A stretch of DNA of 64,000 nt from Gammaproteobacteria bacterium (GCA_013002025.1 JABDKW010000005.1:1-64000); one strand, 5' to 3'; shown: positions 55,669 to 64,000, counted from the first letter of the stretch. Notes: generated by a model from the letters alone, not told the origin. Program-made: numbers and translations.

Positions 55669-57498
55669 ATGACCAAGAGCTCAGTAAAGAAACTGCAATC
55701 AGAACTGGCAGACGCGGCGGCTAAAATCTCGCAAGGCGATGCCGCATCGGTAACCCAGCGCTTGCAGGCGTTGCATAAACAGTTCCCCCAGCAAGCCGAT
55801 ATCAGCCATCTGCTGGCGCTTGCTTACAAATCTCTTGGCGATCCGAGTCAGGCTGAGCATTTTTTTAAGGCTTCATTGTCTGAAAACCAAAAGCAACCGC
55901 ACGTGCACAATAATCTGGCCAACCTGTACAATTCACAGTCTCGATTCGAAGAGGCAGCGACGCACTATCGCAAAGCATTGATGTTGAACAATCAATATCA
56001 TGAAGCGCGTCGCAATCTGGGCCTGTGTTTCGCTGCGCAAGCGAATTATGAGGAGGCGACAGAACACTTGCTGGCAGTTCTCAAGGTTGCCCCCCAAGAT
56101 GCCATCGCCTTAACGGCCCTGGCGAATGTCTATCGCGAAACGGGGCAATTCACTGAGGCACAACAACTCTATGAACGCGCAACAAATGCCGCGCCAGGGC
56201 ACGCTAATGCATGGCATAACATGGGGCTCAATTATCATCTGATGGGCGATATTGACCAGGCGTTGACCGGTTATCGACGTGCCTTTGAGATTCAACCGGA
56301 TAAAGCCGAAATTGTGGGCAGTTTGGCCTCAGCGCTGGCCGACAGTGGTGCGATCACGGAAAGTACCAATTTATTACGCAACTATGTAAAGCGAAACCCT
56401 ACGGCGGTTCATCTACACGAACGATTGAACGAGCTGTTGTGGGAGGCAGGGGATCTGCAGAACTTTGGTGCTAGCTATATGCAAGCCATGGCGGGCGCGC
56501 CCAAATCTGAACCATTGCGGATCAGTTACATTACGCAGCTGATTAGATCAGGTCATGCCGACGAGGCCATGCAACAAACTGAGGCAGCACTGCAAGAGTT
56601 TGGGCAACGACCAGAATTACTGGGCCTGAAGGGACGCTTGCAGGCCGATCTTGGAGATCATGACGGGGCCTTATTAAATTTTTCCGCTGCTCTGCAGTCA
56701 GGGTTTTCCGAAGATTTGGCTCGGCAATTAACCAAATTGTGTTTGATTACCGGTGACTATGGACGGGCTCAAAACCAGATAGATCAATTGTTACAATACG
56801 CACCGGATTGCCAACTGGCGTGGGCCTACCAGAGTCTGGTTTGGCGCCTGACGGGTGATGAACGCTACCACTGGCTGGCCGATTATGAGCAGTTTGTTGT
56901 GGCTTATTCGTTGGTGACGCCACCGGGTTACGATTCACTTGAGCATTTTTTGGCGGCATTAGAGCGCCGCTTGGCGGATCTGCATAAAACGGTGAACGCC
57001 CCATTGAATCAGACCCTGCGGCACGGCACGCAAACTGCCGCCCGTTTATTTCATTTGCAGCAACCAGAGATCCAATCCTTGCAGATGGCATTGCAACCCA
57101 TCGTGCAGTCATACGTAGATGACATGCCCAACGATGATGCGCACCCACTGTTGCGACGAAACACCGGCAAATTTGCATTCTCGGGCTCGTGGTCAGTAAA
57201 TCTGAAAGCCAACGGTTTTCACGTAAATCATGTGCATCCGGCCGGCTGGATCAGTTCGTCCTGTTATATCACTCTGCCATCCGTCAACCGGGCCGACCCC
57301 GCCTCGCTGCAGGGTGCCATCAAGTTTGGCGAGAGTCCTCTGGCGTTGGGTGATCGCGAGGTCATCGAGAAAACAATTATTCCGCAACCGGGAATGGTGG
57401 TTTTGTTTCCGTCTTATATGTGGCATGGAACTATCCCGTATGCTGGAGACGAAAGAGATGTGCGCCTGACCACACCCTTTGATGCCATCCCTGCTTGA
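55669..57498 (+). CDS. TPR protein with C-terminal 2OG-Fe(II) oxygenase domain
   Basis: 609 residues. About the first 400 are tetratricopeptide repeats (for example HVHNNLANLYNSQSRFEEAATHYRKAL, ALTALANVYRETGQFTEAQQLYERA), a protein-binding scaffold. The C-terminal 120 or so resemble the PF13759/TIGR02466 oxygenase family: HVNHVHPAGW with His521 and His523, SSCYITLPS, then PQPGMVVLFPSYMWHGTIPY with His586, and a 2OG-binding Arg near 598 (ERDVRLT). There is no signal peptide, so it is cytosolic. It probably hydroxylates a protein or peptide held by the TPR part. First gene after the receptor terminator; the methyltransferase follows after 25 bp. Confidence 0.88.
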   Translation: MTKSSVKKLQSELADAAAKISQGDAASVTQRLQALHKQFPQQADISHLLALAYKSLGDPSQAEHFFKASLSENQKQPHVHNNLANLYNSQSRFEEAATHYRKALMLNNQYHEARRNLGLCFAAQANYEEATEHLLAVLKVAPQDAIALTALANVYRETGQFTEAQQLYERATNAAPGHANAWHNMGLNYHLMGDIDQALTGYRRAFEIQPDKAEIVGSLASALADSGAITESTNLLRNYVKRNPTAVHLHERLNELLWEAGDLQNFGASYMQAMAGAPKSEPLRISYITQLIRSGHADEAMQQTEAALQEFGQRPELLGLKGRLQADLGDHDGALLNFSAALQSGFSEDLARQLTKLCLITGDYGRAQNQIDQLLQYAPDCQLAWAYQSLVWRLTGDERYHWLADYEQFVVAYSLVTPPGYDSLEHFLAALERRLADLHKTVNAPLNQTLRHGTQTAARLFHLQQPEIQSLQMALQPIVQSYVDDMPNDDAHPLLRRNTGKFAFSGSWSVNLKANGFHVNHVHPAGWISSSCYITLPSVNRADPASLQGAIKFGESPLALGDREVIEKTIIPQPGMVVLFPSYMWHGTIPYAGDERDVRLTTPFDAIPA

Positions 57499-57523
57499 CC
57501 CAGCCCAAAAGAGAATAAATTTT

Positions 57524-58435
57524 ATGACCGAGGATAATCCGGAATTTGCATGGTCTGTTTATTGGGCGCAGGATCGCCTGCATAGCTGTATCGCCAGCGA
57601 GAATCCCGACGATGAAAGACTGTTAAATGCGGAATGGGAGGAGTTTGCTGCAAAACTGCCCGCTGCTGCGCGAGTGTTGGATTTGGCGACTGGCAATGGT
57701 GCAGTTCCCAAGGCGCTGCTGGCAACTCGATCCGATCTGCAAATCGACGCTGTGGATAGAGCGATGATTGATCCGATGAAATTTCTCAGCGATGGCGGTG
57801 ACTTGGAGAAAGTGCGCTTCCACCCACAGACCGATATCCTTGAACTGCCGTTTGCAGCACAAAGTTTTGACGCCATTACCAGTCAGTTTGGTATTGAATA
57901 CGCAACCCTGACAAGGGCCGCTCCCAGAGTCAGTAGTTTATTAAAACCCGATGGAAAATTACTGTTCTTAACCCACCATGCGGAAAGTCAGCTGATTGTC
58001 GCCAGTCAGCCCAAAAAGCGTGAGTTGGAGCGATTGATCGAACCACGTGGTCTGCTGGCGGTGCTGCACGAGATTTTTTCAGGGAACAGTTCCTTGTCCG
58101 AATTGGAAGCTTGTGGCGCGCGGTATCTGGAGGGTAAGTTTGTTAAGACTGCTGCGATTTCAGGTCAGGTTTTTGAAGGTATTAATCGGATAATCGAGTT
58201 GTTCGAGCGTGATATCAATCAGGCTCGGCAGTTGGCGTCAAACATGGATTTTCGCGTGAGAGCTGAGCATCAGCGACTCAGCCAGATGATTGAGTCAGCG
58301 CAAACGGCTCGCTCACTCGACGAGCTCTCTGTGATTATGGATCAGCACGGCGTCTCGATTCAGTTTGAACCGCTGTATGTTGAGTCTGGGCAATCTCCAT
58401 ACCTGCTCTGCTGGTCTATACAGGGCCAAAAATAG
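57524..58435 (+). CDS. SAM-dependent methyltransferase (class I)
   Basis: 303-residue cytosolic methyltransferase. Motif I is VLDLATGNGAVPKAL (about residues 60-74), the acidic end of strand 2 is QIDAVDRAM, and post-motif regions FDAITSQFGIEYA and LLKPDGKLLFLTHHAES follow. The C-terminal third is helical with no clear family. ATG at 57524; earlier in-frame codons overlap the oxygenase gene. It is co-directional with the TPR-oxygenase and probably co-transcribed. Substrate unknown: protein, peptide or small molecule are all possible. Confidence 0.87.
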   Translation: MTEDNPEFAWSVYWAQDRLHSCIASENPDDERLLNAEWEEFAAKLPAAARVLDLATGNGAVPKALLATRSDLQIDAVDRAMIDPMKFLSDGGDLEKVRFHPQTDILELPFAAQSFDAITSQFGIEYATLTRAAPRVSSLLKPDGKLLFLTHHAESQLIVASQPKKRELERLIEPRGLLAVLHEIFSGNSSLSELEACGARYLEGKFVKTAAISGQVFEGINRIIELFERDINQARQLASNMDFRVRAEHQRLSQMIESAQTARSLDELSVIMDQHGVSIQFEPLYVESGQSPYLLCWSIQGQK

Positions 58436-58497
58436 CGCGTAAACCCGATTAGTATCTCTAGTCATCACGCAGTTACTAACGGCTTGCAGTCTGATTG

Positions 58498-59232
58498 CTA
58501 ATCACTTTTCTCTCGACTGGAGCGCAACCAACCGGTAATTGAATACCGGTGCTCTGTAGCAAAAGAGCTGACCATGGACACCAGATGATTCTGCGGCACA
58601 GCAAATAGGTTCAACGCATTAAAACAGGGATACAGTGCCTCTGAAAACCCCCTTTCTGCATCGGGAAAAACCAGCGCGCCTCCCCAATCTGGCCGCCAGG
58701 TTGGGGTCAAATTAAGAACATAGGCGGCCAATCGACCTTTGCCTTTTACATCATCATCGTGTTGCGTCAAAAAATGACCTGCCGAGTAGCGGGTGATCTG
58801 CGCGTCGGCGAATTCGATTTGATCAAAGCCGGTAACTCTTCTGGCCAGCTCAAGTAACGGCTCGCTGTTAATAAACTGGTAAATCGTATTGAAAAAATGC
58901 CCCGGCAGCCGGTTGTGCTGATAAATATCGTAAAGAGGAATGTTCGCGTAGAAATATTGAAAATCATCGCTGGCCTGGCGATATATCTTATCGATCAACG
59001 CGCTTAATTGCGCGCTTGGCAATTGCATCACGCCATCAAAATCCATATCGACATGTTTGCCCTGCTCGTTCCAGACAATATTCCACTGCTGCTGATTCTT
59101 TAGCGCATGCAGTAGCGCCTGCGCTGTGTCTTGCGTTAACACATCACTTATCTGCACGCGATTATGCGCTGCAAAATAGTGCTGTAAGTGCGCGAGGTCG
59201 TCACGCGCGGCAATCTGGAGATCCGTTTTCAA
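58498..59232 (-). CDS. 2OG-Fe(II) oxygenase, Tpa1/OGFOD1-like
   Basis: 244-residue double-stranded beta-helix dioxygenase. The Fe(II) ligands are His158 and Asp160 in LTQHDDD, then distal His216 (QNHLVSMV), with the 2OG-binding Arg229 in HRYSITGWLR. The segment KGRLAAYVLNLTPTWRPDWGG resembles the prolyl-hydroxylase group that includes yeast Tpa1 and human OGFOD1, which act on ribosomal protein uS12, and bacterial relatives. A second copy of the same family is at 62474-63247 with His at the same residue number. Divergent from the TPR-sulfotransferase. Confidence 0.85.
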   Translation of the reverse strand: MKTDLQIAARDDLAHLQHYFAAHNRVQISDVLTQDTAQALLHALKNQQQWNIVWNEQGKHVDMDFDGVMQLPSAQLSALIDKIYRQASDDFQYFYANIPLYDIYQHNRLPGHFFNTIYQFINSEPLLELARRVTGFDQIEFADAQITRYSAGHFLTQHDDDVKGKGRLAAYVLNLTPTWRPDWGGALVFPDAERGFSEALYPCFNALNLFAVPQNHLVSMVSSFATEHRYSITGWLRSSREKSD

Positions 59233-59403
59233 TTAAATTTTAGTGCGCGATGAAAGAGTCGTTTAATGCCTTTCACCCAAGTTTGCTAATGCCATTTAAA
59301 TTGATCAATATGCTAGCATACGCAGGCTGTGCGGGGGTGCCCATCAACCCATGCCCCCAAGTAAGAAATCTGTGAAAGTTCGTTACCCCAGAGAGAGATA
59401 ACT

Positions 59404-61272
59404 GTGAACAACGATATTGAAAATATTCTAAGCCAGGCACAAGCACGCCTGGAAAGTGATGATGTTACAGAAGCTATGCAGCTGTTCGAGCAGGCGCTCG
59501 AAATTGACCCCGATTCTACTGCCGCCTTGTTTGGGGCCGGCAGCGGCCACATGAAAGCGGGGCAGTTTGATGCGGCGTTGGCGTTTTTTCTTAAAGCCCG
59601 GGATCTGGAGCCTGAGGCCGTTGATATCGCCTATAACCTGGCGCGATGTCATGCAGAGACGGGCGATCGTTATGCGGCCTTGTTGGAATTACAGCGCGCT
59701 ACTCAATACTGCCGTGATGACCCAATCTTTTGCCCGGCAATCGCCGACCTGCTGGTCAAGCTTGGCGAGTCCAAAGGCGCGATTGAATTGCTGGCGAGAT
59801 TGCCGCAACTGACGCCCACCGACCAAATATTACTGGCGCGAGCCCAAAGTCTGGGGGGTAACCTCCAGGAGGCCGTGCAACTGTTATTCAGGCTTAGCGA
59901 GGAAGTCCCACGCGACGCCCTGGTTGCTAAAGAACTCGCCACTACCGCCGCAAATTTACGCGACTATTCGGTCGCAATAATGGCGTTCGAGCGCTACCTG
60001 AAAGCGAGCACACCGAAAGCGGCGGACTACTTGCGCTTCGCAGACCTGTTGTTTCTCAGCCAACAGACTGACCGCTGTGAACAGGCCATCAAGCTCGCAA
60101 TTGATCACGGTGAGGATGGGGCAGAGCTGTATGCGTTGCGCAGTAAAATTGCCCGCCTGAAGGGCGATTATGAGTTGGCGATACAGACCAGCCGACAGGC
60201 TATCAAGCGTTTTGAGCGCCAGGGCCAGGCTTGGTCAATATTGGCCGAATTAGCACCCGACGAAGATGTCGAAAGCTTGATTCAAAACCTGCAGGCATTG
60301 GTGAGTCAAGCGCCTGCGGCCGCGGGCGTGAATCATCACTATGAAGCGCTTCTCAGATACGCACTTGCCCATTTGCATGAGCGACTCGAGCAATATGAAG
60401 CCAGCGTCAGTGCCTTGCGCGATGCGAACCTGATTCAAAAAGCACAATTCATGGAGCGAAATGCTGCGTATCAAAGGGACAATACAGAGCAGCGCATTGA
60501 TGATCTGATCAAGAACTATGGCAGCGATGTGATTGATCTGCCCAGTGCCACCCCAGGCCAAGATGGCAACAGTCCGGCGCCCATATTTATTGTTGGTATG
60601 CCACGCAGTGGGACAACGCTGGTCGAGCGGATTCTCGGGCAGAGCAATCAGGTAACCATGGGCGGTGAACTGGAGACAATGCAATTGATTGCGACGGAAT
60701 ACACGAAACAGGTCGGGTTAGGCAAATTGCCTAAACCGGCGAAGATGAACGAGCAGCAGTGGCAGGGTTTGCGGAGCGCCTACCTCGACAAAAAGCCGGA
60801 GCCCTGTAAGGCATTTCTGACCGATAAACTGCCGCACAACTTTTTAAATGTTGGCTTGATACTAAAGCTGTTTCCAGAAGCAAAAATCATTCAGCTGCGC
60901 CGCAACTTGCAGGATGTTTGTCTGTCGATTTATTCGCAGCCGTTTGCGCAGGGTCATAGCTATGCCTGTGATCTGCAAGATTGTGAGCATTTCTATCAGC
61001 AGGCAGAGCGACTAATGACGCACTGGAACGGATTGCATTCGCCGCAGCTGTTTAATTTGCAATATGAGAATCTAGTCCGTCAACCGGATTACTACGCGCA
61101 ACAACTGGTGGAGTTCTGCGGATTGAAATGGCAGCCTCATTATCTGGATTTTCATCAAAATATAAGCCCAAGTTTCACATTCAGTGAAATGGCTGTGCGA
61201 CAACCGATCACTGCAGAGCGCATTAATCGCTGGCAGGCTTTTCAGGCGTATTTGCCTGAATTGAGCGGTTAG
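59404..61272 (+). CDS. TPR protein with C-terminal sulfotransferase domain
   Basis: 622 residues. N-terminal TPRs (about 1-300; e.g. AMQLFEQALEIDPDSTAALFGAGSG) are followed by a PAPS-dependent sulfotransferase domain. The 5'-phosphosulfate loop FIVGMPRSGTTLVERIL has PRSGTT at 400-405, and the 3'-phosphate motif is in QLRRNLQDVCLSIYSQ near 498-513. The layout resembles tyrosylprotein-sulfotransferase-like bacterial proteins often seen near TonB receptors. GTG start at 59404 behind AGAGAGA. The 171-bp gap upstream holds the divergent promoters and a G/C-rich imperfect hairpin near 59333-59358. Its stop overlaps the convergent TPR-hydroxylase by 4 bp. Confidence 0.87.
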   Translation: MNNDIENILSQAQARLESDDVTEAMQLFEQALEIDPDSTAALFGAGSGHMKAGQFDAALAFFLKARDLEPEAVDIAYNLARCHAETGDRYAALLELQRATQYCRDDPIFCPAIADLLVKLGESKGAIELLARLPQLTPTDQILLARAQSLGGNLQEAVQLLFRLSEEVPRDALVAKELATTAANLRDYSVAIMAFERYLKASTPKAADYLRFADLLFLSQQTDRCEQAIKLAIDHGEDGAELYALRSKIARLKGDYELAIQTSRQAIKRFERQGQAWSILAELAPDEDVESLIQNLQALVSQAPAAAGVNHHYEALLRYALAHLHERLEQYEASVSALRDANLIQKAQFMERNAAYQRDNTEQRIDDLIKNYGSDVIDLPSATPGQDGNSPAPIFIVGMPRSGTTLVERILGQSNQVTMGGELETMQLIATEYTKQVGLGKLPKPAKMNEQQWQGLRSAYLDKKPEPCKAFLTDKLPHNFLNVGLILKLFPEAKIIQLRRNLQDVCLSIYSQPFAQGHSYACDLQDCEHFYQQAERLMTHWNGLHSPQLFNLQYENLVRQPDYYAQQLVEFCGLKWQPHYLDFHQNISPSFTFSEMAVRQPITAERINRWQAFQAYLPELSG

Positions 61273-62477
61273 TTGGGATGCCTGTGTTCGGGCAGCAGTA
61301 GTTGTAGCTGTTCGCGTCGCGCCGCCATCCAGATTTGGCGTGTTTTAAATGCGCGCTGGATTTCAGCTCGTTCCTCCTCGGTCAGCGAGGGGTGCCAGAT
61401 TGAAAAAATCAACACGATACGGCGCTGCGCGCTGGCATTGTGCGCAGAATGCAGATAACTGTCGTCGAAAGCCAGCAGACGATTGGCCTGCCAAGCACGC
61501 TTTTCCCCTGCGACCTCGAGGAAACCCCGATTCGGAATATCAATTCCCAGATGGCAGGTCAGGCTGTGATTCGACAAACCGAAGTGAGGCTCAATTGAGC
61601 ATCCCGGCGCCAACATCGAGAAAAAAACTTCGTAGGGTTGATCATCTAAACCATAGGTCGGCGCATGTTGAATGGTTTCCAATGTGACTGGAAACAGCTC
61701 GGAGAGACTGGTATTTGGTTCACCATCACGGAAAAGATCGATTGCCGACCAATTTGATGAGCCTGCCAGTAGACCCAGATTATCCTGATATTGTTCTTCG
61801 ATACCCAGATATGGCCGAATGCCGAGTTGCTCCGCGTGTTCATTCAGTGCTTGATGCAGTTCGGCGCGAATCTGGTCGCCACGAGACTCAAGGATCGCTG
61901 ACCAGTCGAACTCGCTGGCATTGAACCAGGGCTTTTGCTCTAAATCCGGAACATAAAATAACTCAGGTGCAAACTGGTCACTGAAGTGGCTGATCGGGAG
62001 ATCATGCGTTCTGGTCCATTTTGCTCGCGCGGCTCTCGAGCTACGACGCTCAGTGGAAAACAGCTGTCGATGTTGTGCACTCAAAAAAGTCCGCAGATGA
62101 TGGTTTGCCAGGCGGGCGCGAAGGGCAGTTTGCTGGTTAGCATTGCCCGCGCGTGGGTCATTTAGCAGCCTTGGGTTCAAATCTTGTAGCAGAGAGTAGA
62201 CTGCTGCCGCTGCCTCCGGCTGATTACTCTTTTGCAGCCAAGCGCCAGCATAAAGATATGCTAAGGGGTTATCAGGTGCCAACTGGATACATTGATGATG
62301 CGCATAGCCCGCTCGCGCCCAGCTACCAATCTGTTCTTCGACGTTGGCCAAACGATGCCAGGCCTCGGCATCAGCCTGGTCTGATTCGGTAAACTCGCGT
62401 AACAGCCTGAGTCCTTCGGCGTTGTCGCCTTTGGCAAAGGCCGTGTCGATACCGTCACGGGTTGCCTGATCGGTCAA
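61269..62477 (-). CDS. TPR protein with aspartyl/asparaginyl beta-hydroxylase-like domain
   Basis: 402 residues. TPR-like helices occupy about the first 110. The C-terminal half matches the Asp/Asn hydroxylase family (PF05118, as in AspH and LpxO): IEPHFGLSNHSLTCHLGIDIP with His298, a WQANRLLAFDDSYLHSAHN segment with His343 and the Arg in QRRIVLIFSIWHP. It has no signal peptide. The start is TTG at 62477, supported by GGAGGATAA just before it and by a TTGA overlap with the upstream oxygenase gene, so the two are translationally coupled. The probable role is hydroxylation of a peptide or protein side chain. Confidence 0.88.
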   Translation of the reverse strand: MTDQATRDGIDTAFAKGDNAEGLRLLREFTESDQADAEAWHRLANVEEQIGSWARAGYAHHQCIQLAPDNPLAYLYAGAWLQKSNQPEAAAAVYSLLQDLNPRLLNDPRAGNANQQTALRARLANHHLRTFLSAQHRQLFSTERRSSRAARAKWTRTHDLPISHFSDQFAPELFYVPDLEQKPWFNASEFDWSAILESRGDQIRAELHQALNEHAEQLGIRPYLGIEEQYQDNLGLLAGSSNWSAIDLFRDGEPNTSLSELFPVTLETIQHAPTYGLDDQPYEVFFSMLAPGCSIEPHFGLSNHSLTCHLGIDIPNRGFLEVAGEKRAWQANRLLAFDDSYLHSAHNASAQRRIVLIFSIWHPSLTEEERAEIQRAFKTRQIWMAARREQLQLLLPEHRHPN

Positions 62478-63247
62478 TTATCCTCCAGGTCTTCTCTTAT
62501 GACGGTAGGGTCATCTCGCAGCCAGCCTGTCAGGGAATAGCGACCTTTGTCCGCGAAGGGCGTCACGTATCCAACACTGTGTAATCTTGGCACCTGAAAA
62601 ATGGTCAGTGAATTAAAACACGGGTACCAGCTCTCCGCTGCCGCTGCCCCTACGCCATCGAAAAAGTTTGTTTGGCCTCCCCAGTTATAGGACCAGTTCT
62701 TGGTAAACCCCAGTACCACGGCAAAGCGTCTCACGCTGCTATCTTCAGTTTCCCGTTGGTCGCCCATATCGTCATGCATGTTTAAAAAATGATTGCGCTC
62801 ATACAAGGTCGCCTGAGGATCCATTTTCACGAGCGTATTGACTCCGGTAATTTGACGCGCGGTCTTAATGAAGGCGGTATTGTTGAGGAAAGTTGCAATC
62901 TCATACAGCATGGAGTTGTCCGTGATCAGGCCGTCCTTAATCGCATCGATGATTGGGAAGAACTTATACATGTACTGGTAATTAGCGGATGCCCGTTGGT
63001 GCAGCTCGGTCATGATTTGCTGTTCTTGTTCCTGCGACAATTGCGCCACCTGGGTGCTGTCGAGGCGTACCGGCTGACCTTGAGCGTCAGAGTACGCCAA
63101 ATGCCACGCAGTGTAATTCTTTAAGCAATCCAGAATGGATTCTGCAGACTCCGTGGTAAGAAAATTGTCGATTCGTATTTTGCCCTGACTTTGAAAATTT
63201 GCGGCGATTTGCTCAATATCAAGTTCAGGATTGATTTGCAGATTCAT
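62474..63247 (-). CDS. 2OG-Fe(II) oxygenase, paralogue of the Tpa1/OGFOD1-like gene
   Basis: 257-residue dioxygenase. Fe(II) ligands are His158 and Asp160 (LNMHDDMGD) and distal His223 (RLHSVGYV), with the 2OG-binding Arg236 in GRYSLTGWLRDD. It shares layout and the N-terminal IDNFLT/ISDVLT strand with the protein encoded at 58498-59232, so the two are clearly paralogues, but the middle parts differ enough for separate substrates. The ATG at 63247 overlaps the stop of a 29-codon ORF (TAATG), and its 3' end overlaps the TPR-hydroxylase start. Confidence 0.86.
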   Translation of the reverse strand: MNLQINPELDIEQIAANFQSQGKIRIDNFLTTESAESILDCLKNYTAWHLAYSDAQGQPVRLDSTQVAQLSQEQEQQIMTELHQRASANYQYMYKFFPIIDAIKDGLITDNSMLYEIATFLNNTAFIKTARQITGVNTLVKMDPQATLYERNHFLNMHDDMGDQRETEDSSVRRFAVVLGFTKNWSYNWGGQTNFFDGVGAAAAESWYPCFNSLTIFQVPRLHSVGYVTPFADKGRYSLTGWLRDDPTVIREDLEDN

Positions 63248-63336
63248 TAATGGTCTTCCGGGTCAGATCGATGTTGTTCAAAATTCAGGTAATCACGTTC
63301 GGGTGGTAAACGCGCGGAATCGTATAGTAGCCGCAT
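63247..63336 (-). CDS. Possible 29-residue small protein coupled to the oxygenase
   Basis: ATG at 63336 to TAA at 63247-63249, a stop that shares its last base with the oxygenase ATG (TAATG). The product begins MRLLYDSARL and ends RSDPEDH, is rich in Arg, Asp and Glu, and contains Tyr, Pro, Asp and Asn residues that the neighbouring enzymes could modify. The frame stays open upstream for about 25 more codons but without ATG, GTG or TTG. The Shine-Dalgarno (GGGCGAA) is weak. It may be a leader ORF for coupling, a peptide substrate, or chance. Confidence 0.35.
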   Translation of the reverse strand: MRLLYDSARLPPERDYLNFEQHRSDPEDH

Positions 63337-63413
63337 TTCGCCCGAGGTGCCAAAGCTGACTACAATTAAATAAGGCCTTATTTTTAAAACGTTGAAATTG
63401 ATTCTTTCTTGGA

Positions 63414-64000
63414 TTATTTCGGGGTATTAAATATCAGCGCATTTTCTTGCGAGTCAATGACATAGCTTAATCCCGGGTTCAATTGGTTTAACAAATCAGT
63501 GCCCAGCAAACCCTCAACCCCGGGCTGGGCAAATTCAATTTCAGCAAATTTCACATCGCGGCGTTGTAGCGGCCCCAAAGCAACCGATTCAGCTGTGGCC
63601 AACTGTGCTTGTCGCACTCCATTCGCTGTATTCAGGCGAATCAACTTTCCGCTTACAGGCAATCGCAGGCGCTTCACAACGCTTTCAGACAGGGCCGAGA
63701 TTGAGGCTCCAGTATCGAGCAGCATCCGCACATCAGTGTCATTAATACGAGCCACAATGACGAAGCTGCTGCCGGTGCTTAACAGTGGCACGCGTACCTG
63801 CCCCGGTGTTGTTGAGTCACTATTTTGCAAACCGGCAGTTGCATAAATTTGCTGCAGCTTGGCTTGTACCGTGATGGCCAGATCCTGGTTGTATAGCAAT
63901 GGTTGCAAGAGCGTCAAGGCATTCGTTGTATCACCCAACTCCAGGTAGGCGTCAGCCAGTTCCAGCTGAAAATGCGTGAACCCCGGGTGCAAGTGATACA
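63414..64000 (-). CDS. TPR protein with retropepsin-like aspartic protease domain, partial
   Basis: Open at the right edge, so the N-terminus is outside the window. Visible are one or two TPR-like helices (FQLELADAYLELGDTTNALTLL) and a C-terminal single-lobe aspartic protease domain with catalytic LLDTGASISALS, the flap-like region and the conserved GLLGTDLLNQL. Such retropepsin-like domains act as dimers. No catalytic residue is missing in what can be seen. It lies upstream of the oxygenase/hydroxylase pair on the same strand, 77 bp before the small ORF, and is probably part of the same modification locus. Confidence 0.85.
   Translation of the reverse strand, partial: YHLHPGFTHFQLELADAYLELGDTTNALTLLQPLLYNQDLAITVQAKLQQIYATAGLQNSDSTTPGQVRVPLLSTGSSFVIVARINDTDVRMLLDTGASISALSESVVKRLRLPVSGKLIRLNTANGVRQAQLATAESVALGPLQRRDVKFAEIEFAQPGVEGLLGTDLLNQLNPGLSYVIDSQENALIFNTPK

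Overview
The window is about 64 kb of gene-dense chromosome from a gammaproteobacterium, probably a marine member near the Pseudomonas/Cellvibrio-type lineages. The reasons are the block orders hisB-H-A-F-I-E followed by tatABC, petABC-sspA-sspB, pyrE beside an exonuclease III/Crc-family gene, hslVU, and the large TonB-dependent receptors. I see no rRNA, tRNA, insertion sequence, prophage or CRISPR array. Species cannot be fixed from the sequence alone.

Layout. 1-10 kb: outer-membrane and adaptor genes of an RND efflux system (partial at the left edge), argB, a three-gene operon (metallo-beta-lactamase fold hydrolase, MMPL-type exporter, HAD phosphatase), a small unknown protein and an MsbA-like ABC exporter. 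10-14 kb: a tightly coupled operon of a divergent QueD-like protein, a queuosine-precursor-type transporter, a short-chain dehydrogenase and a TonB-dependent receptor. 14-25 kb: housekeeping genes (M18 aminopeptidase, membrane J-domain protein, cca, pyrE, IalB-like protein, exonuclease III, ampG, selO, glutamyl-Q-tRNA(Asp) synthetase, fructosamine-kinase-like gene). 25.4-25.7 kb: no convincing gene, but a consensus-like promoter and a strong terminator that look like a small RNA unit. 25.8-41 kb: two unknown small genes, histidine biosynthesis, Tat secretion, folD, rep, the cytochrome bc1 complex, sspAB, hslVU and a small membrane protein. 41-52 kb: a peptide-use region (MarC protein, M2 ACE-like peptidase, POT transporter, OppABC with a fused OppDF, exported PepF-like peptidase). 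52-55.6 kb: a 943-residue TonB-dependent receptor with a long leader and a strong terminator.

55.7-64 kb is the most unusual part: a set of protein-modification-type enzymes beside the TonB receptor. It holds three different kinds of Fe(II)/2-oxoglutarate oxygenase (TPR-fused PF13759-like, two paralogous Tpa1/OGFOD1-like, and TPR-fused aspartyl/asparaginyl hydroxylase-like), a TPR-sulfotransferase, a SAM methyltransferase and a TPR/retropepsin-like protease, plus a 29-codon ORF coupled to one oxygenase. I infer a post-translational modification system acting on a protein or peptide, perhaps the adjacent receptor or an exported peptide. The substrate is not visible. The second candidate system is the QueD-like/VUT/SDR/TonB operon, which suggests pterin or 7-deazapurine salvage, or a zinc-limitation function.
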